NCBI GenBank assembly: GCA_036267355.1
Contig: DATAWG010000109.1
Span: 1 to 64,000 of the forward strand
Length of the DNA stretch: 64,000 nucleotides
Direction: 5' to 3'
Origin: Pirellulales bacterium
Lineage (GTDB): Bacteria; Planctomycetota; Planctomycetia; Pirellulales; DATAWG01
Of the stretch, positions 7,132 through 15,776 are shown in pieces. The position numbers and the translations under genes are program-made. The notes under the pieces are model-generated. The model was not told the DNA's origin. It ran no database searches and saw only the letters and a list, made by a program, of their open reading frames with translations. Positions within the stretch are counted from its first letter, which is position 1. Every line of letters starts with the position of its first letter.

Positions 7132-10100
7132 ATGCAGATCGAGCAACTTAATCATTATCTAGACCATCCTGCCGAGTCCGATGGCTGGCTCAGTCCCTGG
7201 CAATTAGGCGATATCCGGCGCGGGCACGGCAACCTTGTGCGCATGGCCACCTCCGGCCTGACGCTCGATCTGCTGGCCACGATCTGCGATCAATTGGCCG
7301 AGCATCTGCCGCGCGTCAGCGATCCCGATATGGCGCTGAACAACGTCGATCGGTTCGTGAGTTCGGCGCGAAACCCGCTGTCTCTCGGTTCGCTGTTCGA
7401 GCGCGATCCCGAGGCGCTGCCGACGCTGTTGCAGATCTTTTCGACGAGCCAGTATCTCAGCGATCTGATCATCACCGATTCGGAAAGCTACGATCTGCTG
7501 CGGATGACCGAAGGCCAAGCAGTCGGGCGCGATCTGCTGGTCGAAGAACTACAAGCCGAGGTGGCCACGCTCACCGATGAATTGATGGTGATGGCGGCGC
7601 TGCGGCGGTTCAAGCGCCGCGAAACGTTGCGGATCAGCTACGGCGACATGATTCGCGGCCAGCGGTTGGAAACCGTCACTCGTCAAATCTCTTATCTCGC
7701 CGATGCGATTCTCGAAGCGGCCGTCGCCGGGGCGCGGCGCAATCTTGAAGCGAAGCGCGGCATCCCGCGCGGCCCCGACGGCGAGCGAGCTCAATTCGTT
7801 GTGATCGCGATGGGAAAGCTCGGCGGCGTGGAGCTGAACTATTCGAGCGATATCGACCTGATCTTTCTCTACGACGTCGACGGCACGACCGACGGCCTTC
7901 GGCCGATCGCCAATAGCGAATTTTTCGGCCGCCTGGCTCGCGAGGTCGTGCGGTTGCTGACCGAGCCGACCGAGTTGGGTATTTGCTATCGGGTCGATTT
8001 GCGGTTGCGGCCGGAAGGGGAGCATGGTCCGGTCGTCATCAGCCTCGAAAGCGCGGTGCACTATTACGACCTGTTGGGCCGAACTTGGGAGCGGCAGGCG
8101 TTCGTCAAAGCCAGGCCCGTGGCCGGCGATCTGGAATTGGGGCAAGAGCTGCTCAAGCAACTCGAGCCGTGGATCTATCGCCGGTATTTGAGCCGAGCCG
8201 ACATCGCCGGCATCAAGGCCCTCAAGCGGCGGATCGAAAAGCGCAGCGAACGGGAAGGGGCCGACGACCGCAACGTCAAAACCGGCCGCGGCGGAATTCG
8301 CGATATCGAATTCGCCATCCAATTTCTGCAACTGCTCAACGGCGGCGACTTGCCCCCCTTGCGGACCAGCAACACGCTCGACGCGATTGCCCGGCTCGAA
8401 GACGCCGGCTGCCTGACGCATCAAGAGCGGACGATCCTTGAAGACAACTACGGTTTTCTGCGCAAGATCGAGCATCGGCTGCAAATCATGTTCGACTTGC
8501 AAACGCACACGATGCCCGAGTCGCCCGAGGAATTGCGCCGGTTGGCGATTCGCATGGGCTATGGCGGCCGGCCGGCCCGGGCGGCTCTCGAGGCATTTCT
8601 CGCCGACTATAAGCAAAAGACTGAATTGAATCGCAAGATTCTCGATCACTTGCTGCACGACGCATTTGCCGACGACCATCAGCCGGAGCCTGAAATCGAC
8701 TTGGTGCTCGATCCCGATCCGCCCAGCGCGCGGGTGGTGGAGGTGCTCGCGCGGTATCCGTTCCGCAATATCCACGAGGCCTATCAGAACCTGATGGCCT
8801 TGAGCCGCGAGAAGATTCGCTTTTTGTCGACGCGGCGCTGCAGGCATTTCCTGGCGGCCATCGCGCCGCGGCTTCTCAAGGCCATCGCGGTCACGCCCGA
8901 TCCCGATGCGACGCTCGTGAATCTCAGCAAGGTGAGCGATTCGCTGGGGGGCAAGGGAGTGCTGTGGGAATTGTTCAGCTTCAATCCGCCGTCGCTGCGG
9001 CTGTATGTCGAGCTATGTGCGCTCAGTTCGTTCTTGTCGGGATTGCTCACCAGCAACCCGGGCATGATCGACGAACTGATGGACAGCCTGGTGTTGGACA
9101 AGCTGCCGACGCTCGAAGCAATGGAAGCCAGCCTCGGCGATCTGACCCACGCGGCCGAAGATCTCGATCCGATCTTGCATAGCTTCAAAAGCGCTCAGCA
9201 ATTGCGCGTCGGCGTGCGCGATATTTTGGGCAAGGAAGATATTCATGCCACGACCGGCGCCCTTTCAGACATCGCGCTGGCCTGCTTGCGGCGGATCACG
9301 CTGCAGGAATATCAACGCCTCGCGGCAAAGCTGGGCGAGCCGCTGATCGCCACCGGCGACGACGCCGGGCGCATTTCGCAATTCGTCATATTGGCGATGG
9401 GTAAATTCGGCGGCAGGGAATTGAACTATCATAGCGATCTCGATCTCATCTTTCTCTACGAGGCCGAGGGAGTGACGTTTCATGCCCGGCGAACGCGCCG
9501 CAGCAGCGAAACCACCAACAACCAGCATTTCTTCAGCGAACTCGGGCAGCGGATCATCAAGGTGGCCAGCCAGCTTGGGCCGAACGGCCGCCTTTATGAA
9601 ATCGATCCCCGGCTGCGGCCGACCGGGCGAAGCGGCGCGCTGGCCACTTCGCTCGATGAATTGCAGCGCTATTTCCTTGAGGGGCATGGGCAGCTTTGGG
9701 AGCGACAAGCGCTCTGCAAGGCGCGCGTGGTTTATGGGTCGCCGGCCGCCGCGGCGCGCACGCTCGTTGCTGTAGCCAACTCGATATACGGCATTCTTTG
9801 GCAAGCGGGCAATGCGGCCGAGATGCGGCGGATGCGGCTGCGACTGCAAGAAGCGGCCAAGCCGAACGACATCAAGCGCGGCGCCGGCGGAATCGTCGAT
9901 ATCGAATTCATCGCGCAAATGCTGCAACTGAAATTCGGCGCCGAAAACGAGGCGATTCGAGTGCCCGGCACTCGTGATGCGCTCGCCGCATTGCATACCG
10001 CCGGCCTGCTTTCGGACCACGATTTCAAATTTCTTATTGCCAGTTATACGACGCTGCGCACGATCGAAGGCCGCTTGCGCTTGATGACTCCCACGGCCCG

Positions 10101-10245
10101 AAACGAATTGCCGGACGACCCAATCGAGCAAGCCAAGCTGGCCCGGCTGCTGAACTACGCCGACACGGCGGCTCTTTTGGCCGACTGGCAATGGCTGCGC
10201 GAAGAAAATCGCAGCCGTTTCGAGCGGATTTTCGGCGAGACGTAA
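7132..10245 (+). CDS. glnE: Bifunctional glutamine synthetase adenylyltransferase/deadenylase
   Basis: This 1,037-residue GlnE homologue adenylylates and deadenylylates glutamine synthetase in response to nitrogen status. Two nucleotidyltransferase domains are visible. The N-terminal one has GKLGGVELNYSSDIDL near residue 228 and the C-terminal one has GKFGGRELNYHSDLDL near residue 757. Each has the G-S-D-x-D catalytic signature and is followed by a helical GlnD-PII-uridylyltransferase-like domain (TGRGGIRDIEF and RGAGGIVDIEF). Length and order match full-length GlnE, so both activities are probably retained. A convergent P-II gene lies 185 bp downstream, matching the known control of GlnE by P-II proteins. 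Confidence 0.97.
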   Translation: MQIEQLNHYLDHPAESDGWLSPWQLGDIRRGHGNLVRMATSGLTLDLLATICDQLAEHLPRVSDPDMALNNVDRFVSSARNPLSLGSLFERDPEALPTLLQIFSTSQYLSDLIITDSESYDLLRMTEGQAVGRDLLVEELQAEVATLTDELMVMAALRRFKRRETLRISYGDMIRGQRLETVTRQISYLADAILEAAVAGARRNLEAKRGIPRGPDGERAQFVVIAMGKLGGVELNYSSDIDLIFLYDVDGTTDGLRPIANSEFFGRLAREVVRLLTEPTELGICYRVDLRLRPEGEHGPVVISLESAVHYYDLLGRTWERQAFVKARPVAGDLELGQELLKQLEPWIYRRYLSRADIAGIKALKRRIEKRSEREGADDRNVKTGRGGIRDIEFAIQFLQLLNGGDLPPLRTSNTLDAIARLEDAGCLTHQERTILEDNYGFLRKIEHRLQIMFDLQTHTMPESPEELRRLAIRMGYGGRPARAALEAFLADYKQKTELNRKILDHLLHDAFADDHQPEPEIDLVLDPDPPSARVVEVLARYPFRNIHEAYQNLMALSREKIRFLSTRRCRHFLAAIAPRLLKAIAVTPDPDATLVNLSKVSDSLGGKGVLWELFSFNPPSLRLYVELCALSSFLSGLLTSNPGMIDELMDSLVLDKLPTLEAMEASLGDLTHAAEDLDPILHSFKSAQQLRVGVRDILGKEDIHATTGALSDIALACLRRITLQEYQRLAAKLGEPLIATGDDAGRISQFVILAMGKFGGRELNYHSDLDLIFLYEAEGVTFHARRTRRSSETTNNQHFFSELGQRIIKVASQLGPNGRLYEIDPRLRPTGRSGALATSLDELQRYFLEGHGQLWERQALCKARVVYGSPAAAARTLVAVANSIYGILWQAGNAAEMRRMRLRLQEAAKPNDIKRGAGGIVDIEFIAQMLQLKFGAENEAIRVPGTRDALAALHTAGLLSDHDFKFLIASYTTLRTIEGRLRLMTPTARNELPDDPIEQAKLARLLNYADTAALLADWQWLREENRSRFERIFGET

Positions 10246-10430
10246 ACCGGCCGCGTGTTCGCGCCCGCAGCGTCCGCCACTGGCAAGCGAAGTCTGCAGT
10301 GCCGGCCGGCGAGTTCGGTCACTATCAAGTAACTGCCGAATCGTGGGAACGGACGGGAGACGATGTTGGCGAGTGGTCCGTCCTGCGGCGCTCGCACTGG
10401 CCGACTGCGATGGCCAGTGGCACACCGGCA

Positions 10431-10730
10431 CTATGCTTCCATGGCCGGCAGCATGAAGATTTTGCCGTCGCCCATGCGGCCGGTGCGGGCGATTTCGACG
10501 ATGCGGCGGACGATTTCTTCCGCCCGCGCATCGTCGACCCAGAGCGTGATTTCCACCTTGGGCAGGAAGGCGAGCGAATATTCGCTGTCGCCATATTGGT
10601 CGAGATAGCTTTTCTGTCGGCCATAGCCTTTCACTTCGCTGACGCTGCACGCCTCGAGCGGCGCCCGCTTGAGCCCCTCCAACACTCGCTCAGCCAGATA
10701 CGGCTTGACGATGGCGACGATTTGTTTCAC
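10431..10730 (-). CDS. P-II family nitrogen regulatory protein, short form
   Basis: This 99-residue P-II signalling protein keeps the core fold: KQIVAIVKPYLAERVLEGL, EVKGYGRQK, the T-loop with Tyr51 (GDSEYSLAFLPKVEI) and the nucleotide-binding ARTGRMGDGKIF. Canonical GlnB/GlnK is 112 residues and ends with VIRIRTGE plus acidic residues. This protein stops after KIFMLPAMEA and lacks that segment, which normally closes the ATP site. It is convergent with glnE. Tyr51 suggests uridylylation is possible. It could bind and signal differently from GlnB because of the missing tail. Confidence 0.9.
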   Translation of the reverse strand: MKQIVAIVKPYLAERVLEGLKRAPLEACSVSEVKGYGRQKSYLDQYGDSEYSLAFLPKVEITLWVDDARAEEIVRRIVEIARTGRMGDGKIFMLPAMEA

Positions 10731-10828
10731 AGGATGGACTGCGTCGGTTTAAGGGTCAACCACACTAGCCCGAAGCGTTAGCAAGGGCGCATTGCGATAG
10801 AACGTTGCCTTCTCTTCGATGTTGATCT

Positions 10829-10927
10829 ATTGAGCCTGACTTAGTAAATGGAAAACACGCCCGAGATCGGTTCGGCGTTTCTCGAACTAGTTCCAAATCA
10901 ATTTCCATTATCAAAGTCAGGCTCAAT
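10829..10927. repeat. Long inverted repeat (ATTGAGCCTGACTT ... AAGTCAGGCTCAAT)
   Basis: Perfect 14-bp arms at 10829-10842 and 10914-10927 continue into a second paired segment (AATGGAAA at 10847-10854 with TTTCCATT at 10902-10909), leaving a 47-bp loop. It is lower in GC than the surrounding DNA. It lies in the gap of about 400 bp (10731-11132) between the P-II and ferredoxin genes, flanked by copies of the CGAAGCGTTAGCGAGG palindromes (10764-10785, 10980-11115). No gene is evident in this gap. Confidence 0.75.
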
Positions 10928-11041
10928 GGCGACGTACGCGCTGTGGGGTTCGTGTGATGTGTGATCTTGCGGCAGTTCGTTCCTCGCTTACGCTTCGGGC
11001 TAGTGTCGCCACACAAACCCGAAGCGCCCGCGACGCAGTGC

Positions 11042-11115
11042 TGCACACTAGCCCGAAGCGTTAGCGAGGCAGCACAACGAGCGGGTTCGTCCTCGCCAAC
11101 GCTTCGGGCTAGTAT
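11042..11115. repeat. Palindromic intergenic repeat (CGAAGCGTTAGCGAGG family)
   Basis: The arms actagcccgaagcgttagcg and cgccaacgcttcgggctagt face each other across a roughly 30-bp spacer. It is the same family as the repeat at 24-95, here just downstream of the ferredoxin gene. Single-arm copies are present at 10764 and 10983. Confidence 0.8.
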
Positions 11116-11132
11116 AACCCGCGGGGCGCGGC

Positions 11133-11483
11133 CTAGCTGAAAAAGTTCTCGCCATACAAATCGAGCGGCGGTTTGGTGATCACGGTCATGTCGCCGTTGA
11201 CGGTCGTCTGGCAACTGAGTCGCATCGTGTCTTCGTGGCCGATGTAGGCCATCGATAGTTTTTGCAGCCGGATTCTTTCCATGAACGTCATTGGGCCGGC
11301 GTTTTCCATCCCCTTGGTGATCAGCACCCGGCAGCTTCCGCAGGTGCTGATGCCGGGGCAGTGCAGCAGCTTGTTAATACCCGGATAAACTTGAATCCCG
11401 GCCCGCATGGCCTCTTTGCGGAGGTTGGCTCCGGCGGGCACCTGGATTTCCTTCTTCTCATTGACGAAATTGACGATCGGCAT
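11133..11483 (-). CDS. [2Fe-2S] ferredoxin
   Basis: This 116-residue plant-type [2Fe-2S] ferredoxin is a small soluble electron carrier. Cluster ligands are Cys42, Cys48, Cys51 and Cys91, in the pattern CPGISTCGSC followed about 40 residues later by LSCQTTV. The start at 11483 (MPIVNFVNEKKEIQV) is chosen because the beta-grasp domain begins there. The longer open frame upstream is repeat-derived. The about 315 bp upstream (11484-11798) contain two small hairpins (CGGGCTctccAGCCCG, CAGGCTggaaAGCCTG) and no gene. Its partner is unknown. The hydrogenase cluster starts about 2 kb away and is a possible donor, but this is only proximity. Confidence 0.93.
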   Translation of the reverse strand: MPIVNFVNEKKEIQVPAGANLRKEAMRAGIQVYPGINKLLHCPGISTCGSCRVLITKGMENAGPMTFMERIRLQKLSMAYIGHEDTMRLSCQTTVNGDMTVITKPPLDLYGENFFS

Positions 11484-11798
11484 GAACCGCACACCTAAGG
11501 CTGAAAGACAGTCGAAAGAATCCCCTCGAAGCGGTCTATGGTAATGCGATAGCCGCAAAAAATCTAGCGCGACCGTAGTTCGGGCTCTCCAGCCCGACGG
11601 TAGCGCCCGGGAGCCCGCAGCGCAAGCACGGACGCCGGGGGCGATGAAAGGCGCGGACAAAGAGCCGTCTGGGTACGAACGACGAACTTCCTTGCTCGCT
11701 TCGGGCTCGGAGGGTGCCTCGCGCGGCGGGGCGCGGTAGGCGTGCGATGGTCGGCCGAAATGCCCTTCCCACGCTGCAGTCAGGCTGGAAAGCCTGGC

Positions 11799-13037
11799 CT
11801 ACCGGACGGCTTCGACCTGCACGTTGTCGTACGACGCTTCGCCGGTGCCGCCCAAGAGGCCGATGGTGACGATCGCTTCGCGTGCTTTCGCCGGCACTCT
11901 GAACGTGCCCGACTTCTCTTGCCAATCGAACGAGCCGCGCCAAAATCCCCCCACGCATACGCTGCCGACCGATCCGCGATTCTCATCCATGAAAATCACC
12001 GCGAGCTGCGCCGTCTGATCGGGTGTCGGCCCGGGAAAAACGTCCTTGCACCGTGCCATGCACGAAATCTTCAATTCATGCACCTTGCGGCCATCGACGG
12101 CAAAACCTTGCAAGGCCCGGCTGCCGCGCCCCGGCACGTCGTTGGTGAATGTCACGCAGCGCTCGCCATCCGGAGCGCCGGGGCCGGTGACGACTTTCAT
12201 CTGCCGCACGTAATACCAGCCCACCGGCTGGCCTCCGGCGCCGACCAACTGTTCGAAGCTGCCGTTGGCCAAGTGAGGATGCGCCGGGTCAGGCTTCTTC
12301 TCGCGCTTTTCTTCCGCTTCGCCGGTCATCGGCACGAAGAGCGTCGGCCGCAATGCTTCGTTGATCAGCTTGCCATTTTCCTTCTTCAACAGATGAAACA
12401 CCTGCTGATACCGCTCGCCGACCGGCACGACCATCCGCCCTCCTTCCTTAAGCTGATCGATGAGCGGCTGGGGGACCGTTTCCGGCGAGCAGGTGACGAT
12501 GATCTTGTCGAACGGAGCGTGCTCGGGCCAGCCGAGATAGCCGTCGCCGATCTTCGTGATCACGTTGGTATATTTCAGCCGCTTGAGCGTTTGCGCGGCG
12601 TGCCTGCCCAGCGCTTCGACGATTTCAATCGAATACACCTCTTTTACCAGCGGGCTAAGGACGGCCGCTTGATAGCCGCTGCCGGTACCGATTTCCAAAA
12701 CCCGGTCGGTCGGCTGCGGGTCGAGCTGCTCGCTCATATAGGCCACCATCATCGGAGGCGAGATGGTTTGATGTTCGCCGATCGGCAGCGACATGTCGAA
12801 ATAAGCCCTATCGATCAGCTTGATCGGCACGAATTCGTGCCGGGGCGTCTTGCGCATCGATTCAACGACTCGCGGATTGGTGATTCCCGCTCCCACCACC
12901 TCGTCGTCGACCATCCTATTCCGCGCTTGCTCGAACGCTTGCGGGGAGCGTCGCTGAGCCGTAGCAGCCGAGGTCCAGCAGCAGCAAGCAAGCAGCGAAG
13001 CAATCGAGCAAAGGCGGACAGCGAATCGAATCGGCAT
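11799..13037 (-). CDS. Exported protein-L-isoaspartate O-methyltransferase-like protein with extra C-terminal domain
   Basis: Residues about 35-235 form a PIMT domain: GEHQTISPP (usual GxGQTISxP, with the catalytic Ser near residue 93), the S-adenosylmethionine motif VLEIGTGSGYQAAVLS (residues 113-128) and VPVG. PIMT repairs isoaspartyl residues in aged proteins. The N-terminus from 13037 (MPIRFAVRLCSIASLLACCCW...ATAQ) is a signal peptide, so the enzyme would be exported, although the methyl donor is normally cytoplasmic. A C-terminal region of about 165 residues (ANGSFEQLVG onward, with WYYVRQMKVV and YDNVQVEAVR) looks like a beta-sandwich carbohydrate-binding-type domain. A GTG at 13073 would give a longer N-terminus. 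It is divergent from hypA. Confidence 0.85.
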   Translation of the reverse strand: MPIRFAVRLCSIASLLACCCWTSAATAQRRSPQAFEQARNRMVDDEVVGAGITNPRVVESMRKTPRHEFVPIKLIDRAYFDMSLPIGEHQTISPPMMVAYMSEQLDPQPTDRVLEIGTGSGYQAAVLSPLVKEVYSIEIVEALGRHAAQTLKRLKYTNVITKIGDGYLGWPEHAPFDKIIVTCSPETVPQPLIDQLKEGGRMVVPVGERYQQVFHLLKKENGKLINEALRPTLFVPMTGEAEEKREKKPDPAHPHLANGSFEQLVGAGGQPVGWYYVRQMKVVTGPGAPDGERCVTFTNDVPGRGSRALQGFAVDGRKVHELKISCMARCKDVFPGPTPDQTAQLAVIFMDENRGSVGSVCVGGFWRGSFDWQEKSGTFRVPAKAREAIVTIGLLGGTGEASYDNVQVEAVR

Positions 13038-13474
13038 GGATCGTGGGCCCATTTGATGAGGAAAAGGCGGCACCGATAGAGTTCAACACAGTATAGCACG
13101 GCACCACGCCGAACGCTGGCATCGAAACGTCCAGTCTGCATTCAATTCGATCAACCGATTCGCCTTTTCGTGTCGAGGGCAATTTTGAAAACCAATCCCT
13201 CGGATGTTTCTTGTCGGCGCCTTCGCTTTGGTTACGGTTCCAGGGCAATGCCGATCGTTCCGGCACTCCCCGAACCGGAGCGAGGCGGCGACTGCGCTAT
13301 TGGGATCAGCTCTACTCGCCGCCGGAGCAGGAGTGCGGTATACCGTATGCAGTTGGGGCCGGGGCTTTTCCGGTCAGCGGCCGACGGTTGCGTGTTCTTG
13401 GATCGATGCCGTGGGAAGGCTGCGAAATGCTCATCCTCGAAAGGGGCTCGTTTCGCCGTTCGATTTAAATTGCC
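13038..13474. other. Divergent intergenic region before the hydrogenase cluster
   Basis: These 437 bp separate the exported methyltransferase from hypA. Short overlapping open frames on both strands show no family resemblance. The region should hold the promoter for the hydrogenase cluster, but no confident -35/-10 pair was identified. Confidence 0.5.
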
Positions 13475-13840
13475 ATGCATGAACTTTCGATTGCCCAGAG
13501 CTTGATCGAACTAGCCTGCGAAGCCGCCGCCCGTGATAGGTGCGAGCGGGTCACGCGGCTGTTCGTTCGAGTTGGGGCGTTGTCGGGGGTCGTAAAAGAG
13601 GCGCTCGAATTTTCATTTGAGTTGGCTGCGGAAGATACGCCGTGCGCGGGAGCGACGCTCGAAATCGAGAGCGTCGGGCTGACCGTGCATTGCCCCAAAT
13701 GCGATGCGACGAAGACGGTCGGCGGCGATTATCTCTTCTGCTGTCCGACCTGTGGCAGTCCGACTCCTGAGATCCTGAGCGGTCGTGAATTGGAACTTGT
13801 GTCTGTCGAGGTCGATGAATATGCCCCCGCGAATCGTTGA
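13475..13840 (+). CDS. hypA: Hydrogenase nickel-incorporation protein HypA
   Basis: This 121-residue HypA delivers nickel to the hydrogenase large subunit together with HypB. The N-terminal MHE (Met1-His2-Glu3) is the nickel-binding site. The zinc-binding loop has Cys73-Pro-Lys-Cys76 and Cys90-Pro-Thr-Cys93. Length matches the family (113-125 residues). It is the first gene of the rightward cluster and overlaps hypB by 20 bases, which suggests translational coupling. Confidence 0.97.
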   Translation: MHELSIAQSLIELACEAAARDRCERVTRLFVRVGALSGVVKEALEFSFELAAEDTPCAGATLEIESVGLTVHCPKCDATKTVGGDYLFCCPTCGSPTPEILSGRELELVSVEVDEYAPANR

Positions 13841-14543
13841 AGTTCGCCAGAAAATATTGAAAAAGAACGACGAACTCGCGCGCTCGATGCGCGAGGAATT
13901 CGCGCGGCGAGGCGTGTTTGTCACGAACATGGTGTCGGGGCCAGGAGCGGGCAAGACTGAATTGCTGAAACACACGCTCGCGGCGCTTCAGCGAAGCTAT
14001 CGCTCGGCAGCGGTGGTCGGCGATTTGGCCACCGAAAACGATGCCCTCCGATTGGCCACGAGCGGCGCTCCGGTCAAGCAGATTCTGACCGGCACGATGT
14101 GCCATCTCGAAGCGGAAATGGTACACAGCGCGCTGCACAACTGGGATATGAGCCGCTTCGATTTCCTGTTTATCGAAAACGTCGGAAACTTGGTTTGCCC
14201 CAGCAGTTGGGATCTCGGCGAGGATTTGCGCGTGTTGCTCTTCGCCGTGACCGAAGGGGAAGACAAGCCGCTCAAATACCCGACACTGATCAACACCGCC
14301 GACGTTGTCCTGCTGAGCAAGATGGACATCGCCGACGCGGTTGGCTTCGATCTTGACTTGGCGCTGCGAAATATTCAGTTGGCCCGGCCGGGGGCGGAAG
14401 TAATACAAATCTCGGCGCGAACCGGCGCGGGGATGGACACATGGCTGGAATACTTGCGCAGGCGGCTCGAACAAAAGCGGCGCGCGATGCCGCCAGTCGA
14501 AGAATCGACCCCCCTGCTTGCAGAGCAACTTTGCGGAGAATGA
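13821..14543 (+). CDS. hypB: Hydrogenase nickel-incorporation GTPase HypB
   Basis: This 240-residue SIMIBI-class GTPase drives nickel insertion. The P-loop is SGPGAGKT (residues 39-46), the metal-binding Cys-His pair lies in GTMCHLEA, and the ENVGNLVCP and NTADVVLLSKMD motifs are present. The start at 13821 is chosen over an ATG at 13815 because GAGGT (13808-13812) is then 8 bases away. It lacks the N-terminal CxxCGC motif and the His-rich stretch of many HypB proteins, so it probably does not store nickel. It overlaps hypA. The 130-bp gap to hhyS contains a degraded copy of the MITE-like element. Confidence 0.96.
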   Translation: MPPRIVEVRQKILKKNDELARSMREEFARRGVFVTNMVSGPGAGKTELLKHTLAALQRSYRSAAVVGDLATENDALRLATSGAPVKQILTGTMCHLEAEMVHSALHNWDMSRFDFLFIENVGNLVCPSSWDLGEDLRVLLFAVTEGEDKPLKYPTLINTADVVLLSKMDIADAVGFDLDLALRNIQLARPGAEVIQISARTGAGMDTWLEYLRRRLEQKRRAMPPVEESTPLLAEQLCGE

Positions 14544-14549
14544 GGCGGT

Positions 14550-14620
14550 AATTTAGGCTCAGCCCCCTCACGCTGCCTCTGCCGCGAGACGAGAGGGGTC
14601 GTCGAGGAATTATCGTTCGG
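14550..14620. repeat. Degraded MITE-like element between hypB and hhyS
   Basis: The right end (ggaattatcgttcgg, 14606-14620) resembles the terminus of the elements at 1566-1651 and 59187-59271, and the middle carries the same ccctcacgctgcc-type core. The left arm is not clearly recognisable. Confidence 0.45.
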
Positions 14621-14673
14621 TCGATCCTTAGCCAAGCCAACAACCGTTCACCCAATCACAATCAGGTGAAATT

Positions 14674-15738
14674 ATGGTCGATACCAACGTTCCCTATGGA
14701 CGCAAAACGCAGCATCCGCCGGCGGTGAAAGAAATTCATGTCGTCTGGATGACTTCGGGCTTGGGCTGCGATGGCGATTCCGTGTCGATCACCGCAGCTT
14801 CGCAGCCGAGCGTCGAAGACGTCGTGATGGGAGCGATTCCCGGCCTGCCCAAGGTGCATTTGCACAACCCGGTTCTGGCGTATGAAGTCGGCGACGATTT
14901 CATGAAATACTGGTATATGGCCTGGGAAGGGAAGCTCGACCCGTTTGTGCTCGTGGTCGAGGGGTCGATCCCGAACGAATCGATCAAGGCCGAGGGTTAT
15001 TGGGCCGCCATGGGCACCGATCACGCCACCGAGCAGCCGATCACGACCAACGAATGGATCGATCGCTTGGCGCCGAAGGCGCTGGCGGTGATTGGCGCCG
15101 GCACTTGCGCGACCTATGGCGGCATCCATGCCATGGCCGGCAATCCGACCGGCGCGATGGGCCTGGCCGACTATTTGGGTTGGGATTGGAAATCGAAAGC
15201 CGGGTTGCCGATCGTGAACGTGCCGGGTTGCCCGGTCCAGCCCGACAACTTCATGGAAACCTTGCTCTATCTGCTCTATCAGGTAGCCGGCTTGGCGCCG
15301 ATGATTCCGCTCGACGAATGCCTGCGGCCGAAATGGCTCTTCTCGAAGACGGTGCATGAAGGCTGCGATCGGGCGGGCTTCTACGAACAAGGCGAATTTA
15401 CGCAAGAGTATGGCAAGCCCGAATGCCTGGTGCGCATCGGCTGCTGGGGGCCGGTCGTGAATTGCAATGTTCCGAAGCGCGGCTGGATGGCCGGCATCGG
15501 TGGTTGCCCAAATGTGGGCGGCATTTGCATCGGCTGCACCATGCCGGGCTTCCCCGACAAGTTCATGCCGTTCATGGATGAGCCGCCAGGGGGCAAGTTG
15601 TCGTCGGCCGCGTCGAAGGTGTATGGAAAGATGGTCACGAGCCTTCGCCACATCACCAACCACACGTTGAACAAAGAGCCGAAGTGGCGGCATCGCCGCG
15701 GGCAACTTACAACCGGCTACGAACCGTCGACTTATTAA
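14674..15738 (+). CDS. hhyS: Group 1h [NiFe]-hydrogenase small subunit
   Basis: This 354-residue subunit carries the iron-sulfur clusters that take electrons from the active site. There is no Tat (RRxFxK) signal, unlike most group 1 small subunits but typical of group 1h. The proximal cluster segment is GLGCDGDS. The second cysteine of the usual CxxC is Asp35, giving Cys32, Asp35, Cys145 and Cys186 as ligands, as described for the actinobacterial-type enzyme of Ralstonia eutropha. Distal ligands are probably His228, Cys231, Cys251 and Cys257. The medial cluster lies in the 264-288 region (GGCPN, CIGC). PGFPDKFMPF near the end is conserved. A terminator-like hairpin follows before hhyL. Confidence 0.96.
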   Translation: MVDTNVPYGRKTQHPPAVKEIHVVWMTSGLGCDGDSVSITAASQPSVEDVVMGAIPGLPKVHLHNPVLAYEVGDDFMKYWYMAWEGKLDPFVLVVEGSIPNESIKAEGYWAAMGTDHATEQPITTNEWIDRLAPKALAVIGAGTCATYGGIHAMAGNPTGAMGLADYLGWDWKSKAGLPIVNVPGCPVQPDNFMETLLYLLYQVAGLAPMIPLDECLRPKWLFSKTVHEGCDRAGFYEQGEFTQEYGKPECLVRIGCWGPVVNCNVPKRGWMAGIGGCPNVGGICIGCTMPGFPDKFMPFMDEPPGGKLSSAASKVYGKMVTSLRHITNHTLNKEPKWRHRRGQLTTGYEPSTY

Positions 15739-15748
15739 GAGCAGTTTC

Positions 15749-15776
15749 AAAACCGCCGGGGACTGGCCCGGTTTTT
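15749..15776 (+). terminator. Terminator-like hairpin between hhyS and hhyL
   Basis: AAAACCG (15749-15755) pairs with CGGTTTT (15769-15775) and is followed by a T-run. It starts 10 bases after the hhyS stop codon. If functional it would attenuate transcription into hhyL. A second small dyad (GGGGAC...GTCCCC) lies at about 15795-15822. Confidence 0.45.

Noticed and set aside
7549-8847. Minus-strand frame of 432 codons opposite glnE
   Set aside because: It is the complement of a well-supported glnE domain and has no domain or initiation signal.
9265-10650. Minus-strand frame of 461 codons opposite the 3' half of glnE and the P-II gene
   Set aside because: It overlaps two confident genes in other frames and reads as low-complexity Arg/Gln-rich sequence.
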